The notes beneath the pieces are model-generated. The model did no database searches. It was given only the letters and a program-made list of their open reading frames with translations, and was not told the DNA's origin. This document shows positions 1-13,200 of a stretch of 64,000 nt of DNA, piece by piece (position 1 is the first letter of the stretch; every line of letters starts with the position of its first letter). The stretch spans positions 7,650,267 to 7,714,266 of the forward strand of contig NC_062243.1 of the NCBI RefSeq assembly GCF_905475465.1, in the 5' to 3' direction. This DNA is from Pieris napi (taxonomy: Eukaryota > Arthropoda > Insecta > Lepidoptera > Pieridae). The position numbers and the translations under genes were made by a program.

Positions 1-997
1 GTAATCTAATTTTCTTCGCATATTCTGCCACTCAATGGCAAGCACATTTGTCTAACATAACAAAATATATAAATAATTTGGTACAATTTTAAATTACGTA
101 TTACATTATCACATAATTGTTTTACTACATTTTTATTATTATTCAACACATTACTATTATTAAATTATCAAAAAAACCTAAAATAATATATTTAGTCGAT
201 GTTTAACGGCTCTTAGTGAGATACAAAAAGTGTTTTTTCTAAATAATTCTAATTATCTTTAGACAACATCACCTGATGTCATTTTGACGGAGTTGGACAT
301 TGCTTGGACTTTCTGCCCATATCTACTTCGACAGTTGTCCATTCCCATTGATGTAAATGGTACACCTAATATAGTTTAGTACAGCTACGTTCAACGTTAC
401 CATAGGCTTAAAGCCTAAAGATTATGTTAAGATAGAACATTGAGATCAAAATGGTACGCATAATTCTCTACACATTTATAAACACATAGAAAATCGCAAG
501 TAGAAAATACGTGTAAAGACGTTGCATAGTTTAGCTTTTCAACCGATGTCAAAAAAAACAGAACCTCTTTGAAATAGAAATAAAAACAAAAGCAATTATT
601 TTGTTATCAATCTAAATATTATAAAATTGAATTTTAGATACTCGTATTAGTAGTAATACTTGAGATAGATGTTGCGCGTTGAGGCGCCTAGAAGTGGAGT
701 TTTAAGTATAAACTCACGTAACAAACTACGCACAGACTTTGTTAGATAATAATTTAATAAGATTTATGATATCTACGCGATCGGCTTTCTAGCCGTGTTT
801 TTTAACTCTTTATCCAATTGAAATCAAAAAGTATCTGTGAAAAATAACAAAATGCACTCAAAGACCTAGTTACCTATTAAATTTTTTAAAACATGTTCTA
901 AATTTAAATTTTCATAATACTTCTTTTAGAAAGGCTAAAATTTTGAAACAGTAAACACTGAACAATATCGAAATAGGGGCTTCGTTCCATTGAGGTT
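1..997. other. AT-rich DNA downstream of Patj
   Basis: No reading frame, RNA gene or recognisable repeat was seen here. It probably holds the Patj 3' UTR tail and intergenic DNA. Confidence 0.5.
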
Positions 998-1003
998 TTT
1001 TAT
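998..1003 (-). promoter_or_regulatory. Possible Patj polyadenylation signal
   Basis: AATAAA on the minus strand, about 115 bases past the candidate Patj stop. In DNA this AT-rich the hexamer occurs often by chance, so it supports the last exon only weakly. Confidence 0.3.
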
Positions 1004-1117
1004 TAGATTACCCATCAATTATTAATTAATTTTGATGCAATCATTGAAATATGAATTTTACATTTTACACCGTGTTTTATCCATTAAGACTGCAGTTTCC
1101 GTATATAGTGGTTGGGT

Positions 1118-1209
1118 TCAATGGCCTTTTGACAGTGCAGTTGAAGCTCCATTATGTCTTGATGAAGAGACATTATTAGGCGAAAAACTTTCGTCAAGTA
1201 CTCCAAACG
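1118..1209 (-). CDS. Patj: Patj candidate terminal exon
   Basis: A good acceptor (CTTTTATTTTCAG) opens an exon in which two minus-strand frames are open. One reads FGVLDESFSPNNVSSSRHNG and stops with TGA at 1120-1118; it looks like a natural acidic, serine-rich tail but needs a phase 1 donor. The other starts RLEYLTKVFRLIM, agrees with the phase 0 donor of exon 16 and stops at 1086-1084. A further small exon between 1.2 and 2.7 kb could reconcile the first frame. A possible AATAAA signal lies downstream on the minus strand at 1003-998. Confidence 0.4.
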
Positions 1210-4200
1210 CTGAAAATAAAAGTATAATATAATCTTAAATGTAACGTTTAATACTTAAAGATAGCAATCAAGCATAGAAACGTAAAATTTTGTAATATTA
1301 TTACTAGTTGCCAGTTGCCCTATGCCTATGCCACTGTAGGAAGTACACTATACTCTTGCCTTTTGGTTTATATATAAACGAGACACCGCTACAACAATGT
1401 CCCTGCTATCTATCGTAATCAGTTATTTTTACCCATAAATATGTTACTATACTCGTAAGTTGGTAATGCTGTTATGTATTTTTATCTACCAATTTGTTTT
1501 AAGGCTTGAATCAGTTTTGTTAATGTAACATTTAATTATTAAAGGGCTGATTTATTTTCTAAGCAAAATGAAATGCTATATAGTTTACGAGTTACGTGTT
1601 TTAGAAAATGTACATTCTATAAGCTGCTGCTTCTGTTTAGTGTCAAATCCGCCCAACGAGCGTTTCTTAAGTTCTTAAGTTTTCCATACAAAAAACTATT
1701 CTACTACGTTTTATTTATACGCATACTGGCCTTAAACTAGGTCATGCATTTGTACACTAAAGGGAAACACAAGAAATTAAAGTAAACCATCTTAGAGCGG
1801 TAATTTAGTCCCTTTATTGTACAATTAGTTTTATTAATGAAAATGCATGCAAATTGAGAAATACTGCTCTAAGCGTTAGTAAGCTTAAATATAATGTAAC
1901 TTACGTTTCCCTTGAGTGTACAAATTAACACTTATCACTTAAATAAATACACTCCCTTTGTTTTACCGACCTCAAAGAATAAAATAAATAATTATTCAAT
2001 TCAGCCGTACTCAAACATAAAAACCGATAAAAAAACATTAAAGTCAATTTATGTCAAAAAATTGTATCCATTTTTAATAAACATTTAAAAATAAATAAGC
2101 TCAGGAACTTATTAAGATCGTTCCTGTTCCGTTTAATTGTTTAGATATTAATCATTAATCTATAATTTAAAATAAAGCAATAGACGACTGTCGACTGAGA
2201 AATCAGTATAAAGACTCTTAATATAGTGAAGTTTTCTTTAATGTTCGTTATTACCCAATAGGGTATGGTATAGATATATTTATTTTATCAATTATATCTG
2301 TATATCCCTTTCCGTTTCTGTAATTCCGTGATCCGATACTGTAACTCGTTTTATGTAAATTAGATATAATATGCAGTTTGAAAATTTAAATATTTCTCTA
2401 TAAGACAAAAGATTATATGCTGACAAGTGTCTGTCATACACGCATTAATAAATTCCTCTTAACAATGTCCCGTCTCGGTCACATAACGATTTTAATATCT
2501 TGACGTTTGGGTTTTCCACTCTATCGCTCGGCCGAGTCTTGCGATATTATGTAATAAACTTTTAATTTTATAATTACATCTAAGGAGTGATACTATAAGA
2601 AACGCGATCACCTTAAAAGTTTGTTGTAAAGTTACTTTATTATATATCTCTCTGTTAATTCCTTTATATAAGATATTAATATATATTAAAAGAAACGTAA
2701 TTACCTGGCTATTTTGAAAGCTAGACCCATTCACTTTGTCGCCACCGACTACTGTGCTACAGGGTAGAGGCTTCGATATCCCGATTGTTACGAGTCCTGT
2801 AAATAAATTTATTATTAAATTTAAAGAATATTCATTACCACAATTTCTTTCAATATCAATATGAGCGCATACGGAAAATGCGCTGAAGCAAAAATATGAT
2901 TACAGACTAGATTAAGAAATTTAGAATTTTTAAAAAATGAGGTGTTTTTTTTAATTCCTATTGCTTCTATAAAACAGAGAACGTAACCGTTACATATTAT
3001 TTATATTTCAATGATTATAAGTTGTTATGTTTCGCAATTTTCACGCATTTTCATGCCTTTAATTTCTTCTGCACGACTGCTGCTACGAAGTCTTATGTTT
3101 GGCCTTCTTTTAATATGAGTACAATAATAGAAATAACTTAACTTTAATTAATTAAGGTTAAGATTGCTTTATTAATAAATACTTACTGTTATACATTGGT
3201 ATTTTACAACAACGTTATTCACTATTATATTATATGTACAACGTTACAATCTTTTAATGTCTATACACAGACTACAAATGTGTTGATACTAAAATTAAGT
3301 TTCTTATCAAATAACAATTATGTACATTTGTATAACTGCTGATCTTTGTGTCATAAAATTAAAGATAAGATTCTTTAAATTTCCTACAGTTGTTTACTTT
3401 AAAAATATCCGTTTTAAAATTAAACAATTTCAGGTAAATTAATTGTTATGGTCACACACAAAAACACTATCTTAAAAATAGTTGTCACTTGAAAATGAAA
3501 AATGAAAAAATATTTATTCAATCACTTACAATGATAACAACATGTGGCTGGAGCCTCCATTTAAGTATGTATAATATACTTGTGTTTGGAGTATCCGCTC
3601 TTCCTAGGTACACTTAATTAGGTATGTAAGTTTAGACAAAAGGGAATAATATTACAAAAACAAAACAATATTTATACAAGTTAAAAGATGCATCGTGTAT
3701 GAGTGATAAATTGAGGGGTGTTCGTTGTATTCAGTTAAGTGTATGTTGATGTGTGAGAGTGTAAGTGTGTGTGAGTGAGTGTGTATGAGGTATGTGTGTA
3801 TATGTCTGTATCATATGTTTGAGTGTGTGTGTTCTTTTAGAGTGTAAGATAAAAGTAGACTTTAGAATAGTAATTCTTAGATAGTAGATTCAACTTCTTC
3901 ATAGGTTTGAGTTTTTAACCAACAATTTATAGTTATTTTACATTTATATTTATTCATATTATATAGATTTAATTCCTTGTTTAATTTATTATATAAGTTA
4001 GCAGACTGGTAGCAGTACTGTCTATGAGCATATTTAGTTTTAAAAGTTGGTAAAGGTGCCACATTATGCCTTCTACGTCTGTTCAAAATACTAGGATCAT
4101 ATCCAATATGTCGATGGGTTCTAAGAGTAGTTTGCAGTACATACAACTTACGTACTGACAGAAGATCGCTAACCGCATATAACATTTCCGTAGGGAATCT

Positions 4201-7200
4201 GTATGGCTTAAAATGGATAACTTTGAGTAGTGACCTTTGTGCTCTCTCCAGTTCCAGGAATTTTGTTTTAATGGCACCACCCCAGGCCGGAATGCAGTAT
4301 ATTAATATTGACTGCGCAAGAGCAGTATAAATTTGTTTTAGGAGGGCCGAGTCAGCTACGTGTCTTAGATTTTTAAATAACCATATGAGTTTTCTTACTC
4401 TAGCCATAACTAGCTCTATATGATCGCGCCATGATAGGCGTTGGTCTACCATAGTACCCAGGTATCTTACGCAGTTTTGCCGCTTAATAAAATCGCATGA
4501 GCATATTATAGAATGAGGTGAGCCACAAGTATGTATTTGAATAGCAAACGTCGGAGGTGGTTGAGAGGAGTTATAATTGGAGAAGCATACATAGTTAGTT
4601 TTAGAGGTATTGAGGGTCAAAAGGTTATCGCTGAGCCACTTAGCTATTCTTGCAAGGCCCTTTTGGGAATTATTTTTAACAGCCTCCCAGGTGTCAGCTA
4701 CAAAAACGACAGCAGTGTCGTCAGCATAAGTGAACATTGTTCCCTCTTCTATATCCATGTTACATAAATTATTAATATATACAAGGAATAGAGTGGGCCC
4801 CAATACACTTCCTTGCGGAACTCCGAAGGTGATTTCACATTGTTCACTTTGGTGTTTTCCTATTTTTACACTCTGTTTTCGATTGCATAAATAGTCTTTG
4901 AATAATTTCAAGGGAATTCCTCTTATGCCTATTTTCTCCAACTTGTCGATAAGGTCTGTAATTGATACTGAGTCAAATGCCTTTTTCATATCCAAAAACA
5001 CTGCAGCACATTTTTTGTTTTTATCCACAGCATTAGTAATAAGCGATGTGAGATCCAACACGGCATCTTCTGTCGATAAATCCCGTCTAAAGCCATATTG
5101 ACTTGGGGAGAGGATATTAAATGTATTAAGGTAGTTCATTAAACGTTTATTAATTATTTTCTCCAGTATTTTGGCAATAGGTGGTAAAACAGAAATAGGC
5201 CTGTAATTGCTTATATCCGTTTTATCATCTCCTTTGTACACTGGGGTAACTACAGCGATTTTCAGTGCATCTGGAAAGACACCTTGAGCAAAGCATAGAT
5301 TGATCAAATGAACAATAATAGGGACAATTATATCAGCAGTTAGCTTTAAGAATTGGGTAGGAATGCCATCCCAGCCTGGAGCACTATTTGATTTTAACCC
5401 CATCAGGACATTAAGAACCTCATCATTGTCAGTATCTCTTAATACAAATGAAGTTAAGTGAGGATAATTCGAAGTAGTTTTGTCAGAACAATTGTATGCG
5501 GGTTGTTGTGCAAGGATACCTTCTGCTAGTGATTTGCCAACTTGGGTAAAATATTGATTACAATGATCTATAGACTCTTGTGCTGTTTCTTTACAGTGGA
5601 GCAGTTCGTAATTGTCGCTTTTATTTTTATTCCGATTTGTAATATTGTTGACAGTTTGCCATAATTTTTTTGAGTTGTTTTTATTTAGAATTAGTTGCAG
5701 TTTATTATAATTTCTTTTTAGGTTTCTGATTAATTTATTACAATAATTTCGATATCTACGGTAAGTTATTTTTAAAATTTCATTATCAGGGTCTAATTTT
5801 AGCTTTTTCTGCATGTTATTCCTATTTCTGACACATCGTAGAATGCCCAAAGTCATCCATGGCTTAACTACACGATATTTGCATGTAATGATCTTAGTGA
5901 CTGTATGTAAATCTAAGGTTTGTCTTATTTTACTTAGTAAGAGCTCTATAATCATGTTGGGGTTGTTTAATGAAGTTAAGTCAGCCACCAATGTGCTATC
6001 TCTTAGAGTAGCTATCGCCTTATCGTAATCAATGAATGTTTTTGTCTTAGTGGAAGCACCTGACTTTGGTATATTGGAGAGCCTTAAGAATATGGTGGAG
6101 TGATCAGTGACAGAAGTATTTATTACATTTATATTTGCGGAATGTTTATTTTTGTCTAGTCTCAGCATAAAGTGATCCAGACAATTACCATACCGTGTAG
6201 GTAGTACATGGCCAGGTAGCAAGCCGTGCATAGCCAGCATATTTAAATAGTAAAGCCGGTTATTACGCTCCTGCTGCGGAGCATCATTTCTGTCAATCAG
6301 GTTAATGTTAATATCCCCGGTTATAATTAAATTAATACAATTTTTCAAAGATGTTAAATGTCGGTCTAATGAGTCCGTGAAGGGCTCGGAATTAGTATGT
6401 GAAGGGGACCGGTATATTCCTAGCACGGTAACTCCACAAAATAAAATTTGGAGGCAGGATGCATGTGTTAGAATAATTTCTTTGACATTGACACTGTGTT
6501 TTCTAGAAACATAGATAACAACACCATCACATTGGTTTATATGGTTTGTAGTCGAATAAGAAGTGTAGTTCTCCATTTGGGGTATTGGTTTATCACTATC
6601 TATTCTACATTCAGTTAAAATTATCAAATCTGCTTCAAAATTAAGCTGGGCAAGGGTGAGTTGGAAATCATCTAACTTGCTGTATACCGACACAATATTC
6701 TGAGAAATTATTTTTAAATCATTTTTATGAAATTTAGGGGATTGGTTACATATGTCATGAACATCACATAAGCTAGAATTAGCCACCTCACTATTGTCAA
6801 TTTCTGTTATCAATGAGATTACGTTATCCATAATTGGATGGAATTTTAAATAAACCATTCATTTTATTAGCTTGTTGGTTATGAAGTGTGTTAAATAGTC
6901 TACTTATTATGAAAGTATCGCGTACTGATAATGTGTGAATATGTTTGGAGAAGGTGTGTGTGTAGTAGTGTAGGGCCGAATCCAAGCCTTTGTTAATAAA
7001 GTATTTATGTGTCTTGGTAGTAGTAATGAGTAATGTGTGTACAATCGGGAACAAAATTTGATAAAAGAATAACATAAGATATTTTACTATGTAGTTAAAA
7101 AGATGTGGTTTGGGTGTTATTGGGGCAATATGTAAAACTAGTATGAAATAACATAATATGGTAAAACAAACTTGCTTTTGTTAATTTGATAGAATTAATA

Positions 7201-10200
7201 CCATCAATACTAATATTATATACACATCATATAAACCTTGGCTTTCTCGCTAAGAATGACTTGTGCAAGGGTAGCTCTTTTCGACGTTCTAACTAGAAGC
7301 TGTTAGTTAAAAATTCGTTTGTTTTATGATTACCTTTAGGTGCGCTTTTAATGGCTGCCACGGCAACCGCCAGTGGCGCCCGGGATATATCCTGGCCATT
7401 GACAGAGATCAGCCTGTCTCCGGGTGAGAGTCTTCCGTCCAACGCAGCTGCCCCACCACTCACTACAGACCGGACCACTATAACCGAACTGCTAGGTTCT
7501 GAAGGATCCTGGAAATCAAATCAATATACTTACTTAATTTTTTTTTTGCAGAAATATCATGAATTCAACAAAAAAAATCGATCATCTCTACAAATTAGAA
7601 AAAAAACAATATATGTATTAGTTTCACTTTATTCGTTTTAATCTGTAACCTCCAATAGCGAAAGAGATACCGATCCCTACGTTTTTGTATTTCGGTGTAG
7701 TTCTCTCAAAATCCGTAGCGCCTATCTGTACCTTGGGGTCGCGCGGAACAAAAACTCCTTATTAAAATTGGAAACGCTATATATTGCTATTGGAAGTTAC
7801 GATGTAAGAGCTGAGATATCAGCCATGTGTGTCTTCTAATCATATCATAATTCTAAATGCAGAATTCCCAAGGTATACGTATGAAACTAACCATAAAACT
7901 AAGGAGGATTTCAAACAAGAAGGTTAACTTACCAAGTAGTCGAGTATGGAGAAACCGAGACCCCGGTCTTCCTTATGCAGTTGTATATAGTCAATGTGAT
8001 CACTCCACATTGCTAACCAGCTCAGGGGTTCCAGCGAACGAGACCTGTTCCGTTCCAATTCGTCCGAACAAAACTCTGTAAGAAAAAGTTTGGAAAGATA
8101 GATTTTAACTTGGACTATGTATTATTGGACCAATAACAGTGTTATACGTTCAAGGGGGTATGTTACACTAACTGTAGCTATTTCTACCAGAAGAACTACC
8201 TTTATTTTTGTCAAAAATGTTTACGTTCTAAATTGCTGTTATTTTAGACGTTTCGTCCGTATTTATCACTTCGAGTATGTCGCATTCATGATTTCATAGG
8301 ACTTTCGAAAAATATAATAAGAGGCAAACGGAATTTCAGAAACGGGAATCAATAAGGTAACCATTATACTTTAAAAACAGATTTTTACCATCATGATCAT
8401 GGCCAGCTGATAACACGGTCGCCGCGCTGCATAAAGACGCAACTGAACTTTCTGATTTCGCCTTTATCAGTCTTTGAGGTGGAGCGAGCAGGTCTTGAAG
8501 ACTGCCTCCTAGGACTCCACTCTGGAATTTAAGAAGCACACATGTCTTAAATATTCCAGGCTTCTATAGATTTGCAGGGAACTGACGAAAAAAAAACGTA
8601 ATAGTATTTTCGATATTAAACATAGAAGATGGAAAATATTTTATTATTAATAATATTTTATACTCATTTTTTATTTTTTTTTCGATGCTAAAATGATTTA
8701 TCCTTTTATAATATACGTAATTTGTTTCGGATGAAATAAAAAACTAAAGCTTTGCAATGTGGTCATCTCTCTTCTTGGACTCCTTTACTATTAATTTTAG
8801 CCTAACTCAAAGATGGCCAAGGTGTATAAGTAACATACCCTTGCTAAACTAGGTTCAATTCCATTTGCTTTTTCGCTACGTTTACGCACAATGACTAGTA
8901 ATACGGGTGACGTCACAGCCCTCAATCTCGTAACCACCTCTACGTGATGTGCTCCTAGTACACGCCAGCCGTTTACCTATAACACATTTGACAAAATATT
9001 CATATATTGATGTGTTTTATTCATTTTTGACACAATACTAGCAGACCCGACAGACGTAGTCCTAGTTACACACGTCGAACGTAAACACTATCAAATATCT
9101 TAATTATAAATTTAAACCATTTTCAAAGCTAACTAACACATGAAAATTTTCATCCAAACCGGTCCAGCCGTTTTGAAGGAATGTTCAAGTATATGGGTAT
9201 ATAATCTTTTTTGAAAGTCCTTTTCGTAAACAAAGGCGTTTCTTGCTAACTATTGTTTCAACTCCTTTCTACACTGTAGATAGATGTACCATGAGTTTTA
9301 CTACATATACAATTTGAGATGGTTAATTTAAAATGCTATCTCAGAGTCATACTAAGCGCTGAGTCAGAAATCAAAACTCTAAATGGTTTAGTAAATCTCG
9401 TTAAGTAGTTTGCCAACATGTTTTAATTTAGACGTACCTCTAACAATTCGTCTCCAACTTGATAAATCCCTAATTTAGCGACAGGCCCGTTGGGAGCTAT
9501 CGCCCTAATGTAATGCCTCGCCTGGACTTCCTTGCCTCCTACGACTCGAACTGTACCCTCCAGGGAAATACCTAGGCCACTATCCTTTCCTTTTATTATT
9601 GAACCAACCTAGAATATAGATTTATTAAAAATTAAGCTATGATCAGTAAAATATTTCTTTGGTTTATGTTTTGTGTCTCAGGTTCATACAGACATCATTG
9701 TAAAAGCATCTACTGTGCCTTCCGAACAGAGTAATTGATAATAATTCGTGATATTTACAACCTACGAACACCACTATGTGGAACCAGCTGCCCACTGAAG
9801 TATTTCCGAACCAATTCAACGTATGGTCCTTCAAGAAAAGAGCGTACCAATTCTTAAAAGGCCGGCAACTCGCGAGCCTCTTGGCATTGAGAGTGTCCAT
9901 GGGCGGCGGTATCACATAACATCAGGTGAGCCGTTTGCCCGTTTGCCCCCTGTTCTATAAAAAAGAAGAAAAAAAACTAAAGGTCGTACAATCTTTATAA
10001 AGCCGCCAACAGACACCCAAAATTTCTGGTACTGTCCTTGTGCAACGATTTCACATCATTATCATTAAGCTATAAACCAGTAAACTTGACTTACAATAAC
10101 GTCATACTGGTACTGATTACCAGGCCAGTCCGGTTCATCCTTCAGCACATCCCGCCACTTGTCCTGTATCCTCCTAATCTCTCTTTCAGATATATCGTCG

Positions 10201-13200
10201 TCTCTTCCTATCACTATTTCCGCTTCCTCCGAAGGAGAGGTTGGCGAAGGGAGATGTGGTTGTATATCAGACTCAGGTTCTACTTCTATCACCGTTGATT
10301 CGTCGTACTAAAAAGTATATAAATATTTTTTTCTTTTGTGTGATAAAGTAATAACCGCCGCCCATAGACACCAGCAACGCCGGGGACTTTCAGGGAATGT
10401 TATTCTCTCTTATTGATATTTACAGTATTGGCTACATATAGAATATAAATAATAACCTCTTTTAGTGCTTATGATTCACAGGTCAAATGAAATTTCTATT
10501 CCAAAACTCCATGATTTTTTTTTTATTTAGACAATTCACACTAATTGACCTAGTCCCATGCTAAGCTGGTGAAGCTTGTGTTATGGGTACTAGGCAACGG
10601 ATATACATACATACATAGATAGACATATAAATACATATTTAAACACCCAAGACCTAAGCACAACACCAAATGCTCATCACATCGATGTTCGTCTTAGCCG
10701 GGGATCGAACCCGGGACCCATGAATTCGCAGTCAGGGGTACTAACTACTAGACCGATGAGTCGTCAATTGATTGGAATCAATTCTTAAATTAATTAAATC
10801 AATCAAAACAACAAATCTACTTACCACACTAAAACTATATTTGGCAAGGGATGTAACTGACGGACTAGGGGGAGGTATGGGAGACCGTCTACCGTCTTGT
10901 GCAGCTAACGCTTTCTGGAGTCTCTCAAACCCCGCTCCACGAAGATACCTTTATACGAGAAAGAACTTTAGAGGTGTCAAGGGACACCCGGATGGAACGA
11001 AATTCCTTTCGATTCATTTATATGTTAATTGGTATCATAACAGTATGATAGATTTTCTCGACACCGATCTTACGACGAAAAAAAAAGCCAACATCACGAG
11101 GTGTTCTCAAGCGGTCACCCATCCAAGTACTGACCTCGCCCGACGTTGCTTAACTTCGGTGATCGGACGAGAACCGGTGTATTACAATAGCAAATGGCAA
11201 AAAAGTGTCGTGACAACTTTTCGTAAAAAAAAATTCCGTCTAGCCCCCTTTCACAACGCGCGATAAGGAACTTCGTTCCAAAAACATTCATCAACAAAAT
11301 CTTGTAGTTTAAAATACTTTTAAGCAATGACGTCCACCAAGATTTTATTACGAACAAATTTGACAGAATATCGGTTGGGTTTGTAACTCAACATGAAAAA
11401 TACATAGATAAGTACATTAATAGTACGCTGTTCGTTTTGCTACGTCATATCCTCCATTTGATTAGATGGTTGCCACCTCAAATATCCGTAGAATGACCTA
11501 TTTAATTAAAATATCCGACTACTACCACGCTATACCCTTTAGCCTCGACCCTCGAGCTTCCTCGGTCTTCCTTTCTAGCAACGCTAAGAAGAGCATTAAC
11601 GCGAAAATAAGTACGGTTGTTATTGTTGTTATACAAACTTACATATATTTCAATTGTCGTGTACGATGCTAGATTGTGTGTGTGTAATTGTGTTGATGAT
11701 AAAAACAAATATCTTTTTGCCATGCCAGGCGAGAGTGCAGTGCAATACAAATCCAAATTTTGTACATTTACTATGATTTTAATTGATAAGCGAAGCCTAC
11801 GAAAGGTAACAATAATTCATATTTTTAGTTAAACATTTAGTATTAAATTTCATTAATAATAATCTTATAACATGTTTATTAAGTGATTTAGCTGACCAAA
11901 AATGTACATACTTTATAATACTTATCCTAAAATTAGGTGACGGAATGTTTTAGAATTGCCCGAAGCAAAGCTGTAAAATGTCCAATGCCCGTTTTAGCAT
12001 CAATGAATGTAAATTTAAATCGAATGACGTTTCAAAATTGAACACTGCATTCATCATGAATTACACTAGCTAGCGTAACTATTGTATCTGTTTACGATAC
12101 TTAAAAGTGTTGGTGAAAGTGAATTAAAAGTGATTTCTTTTACTACATAAATACAAGATAAAACATTATTTAAAGAATAAGAAATAAGCAGTACTGATCA
12201 CAATGAGCTGCTTAATCTAATTGCAGCCGTACTCAGTCAGACATTTAATAAATGAAGGTGCTTCACGGACCTTTGCTTCCTTTACAAAATCTAGAAGGGT
12301 ATTAAAACTAGTACCTGAATGTCATCGCTCTTCAGTTTCTTATAGCTATTTATATACCAATTATAATTTATTTACAAAAAACACAATCCTGTCCTAACAG
12401 GTGATCCTAAATGAACAAGAATGCATAACCAATGAAAAGAATCACAGACGAAATAAAAAAAAAACGTTAGAAATTAATTAGACAAAACAAACTAAAGAAT
12501 TACACAATGAAAAAATTAACTAATTATTATAGGCTCTAACAAATAGTTAAACGTTTCTCAGTTCACTCAACGGACAATAAAGAAGAACCGTTAACCTATG
12601 TAATTCGTTGACTAATGTAATATAGTATTATTGTATTGATGATTCTGTACAAGAAACATTCCCAGGCATTTGAATATAATAATATAAAGATTTTGTTTGC
12701 GTCTAATACTTTACACTAATAATAAACAGTTACATTCGTTATTCAGCAACCGGGTGTATAATTATTATTCGTTGTTTGATAGTCGTTAGAAGACGACATC
12801 AAAAAGCAGTGAAAAGTTACCTCAAGGCCTTCAATTTAACGTTGGGGCCTTTAGCGTCTCGCAACAAAGCGACGGCGCGGTGATTCGTAACTCCATGCAA
12901 CGACACTCCATCCACCTGTAACAGACTTAATTACAGATACGTACTTTGATATCTAGGGGCCCCAATTACATTAACGGTTAAAACACATTTTGTGGTTTAA
13001 ACATTTTACGACGAAAGTTTAGAAGTGCCACCTTAGGCATTTTGAAATTGTTTTAAAATTCTACATTATATTTTATACTCATTATAATTTTTCCTATTCA
13101 AATGTTCTCACATATACAGGTATGACAAGAACATTTATGCTAAATAGAAATATGCTACATACCAATGGCGTTACAACCTTTTAGGTCTGGGCCTCAGATT

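Noticed and set aside
1032..1232. Plus-strand open frame of 66 codons
   Set aside because: It is the complement of the candidate last Patj exon and has no recognisable content; the minus strand has the acceptor site.
2478..2560. Extra Patj exon between exon 16 and the last exon
   Set aside because: The stretch is open in the right phase but its would-be acceptor (TATCGCAAG) has no pyrimidine tract and the residues match nothing.
3700..3830. TG-rich run near 3.75 kb as a telomere-like or regulatory repeat
   Set aside because: It lies in the 3' UTR of the LINE and is an ordinary degenerate (TG)n simple repeat.
6824..7075. 83-codon frame upstream of LINE ORF2 as ORF1
   Set aside because: No zinc knuckle or other ORF1 feature is visible and it is much too short; more likely 5' UTR of a truncated element.
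10772..11266. 164-codon plus-strand open frame
   Set aside because: It is antisense to Patj exon 9 and runs through the antisense of the 5S rRNA copy. No protein family is recognisable, and the better-supported features explain the sequence.
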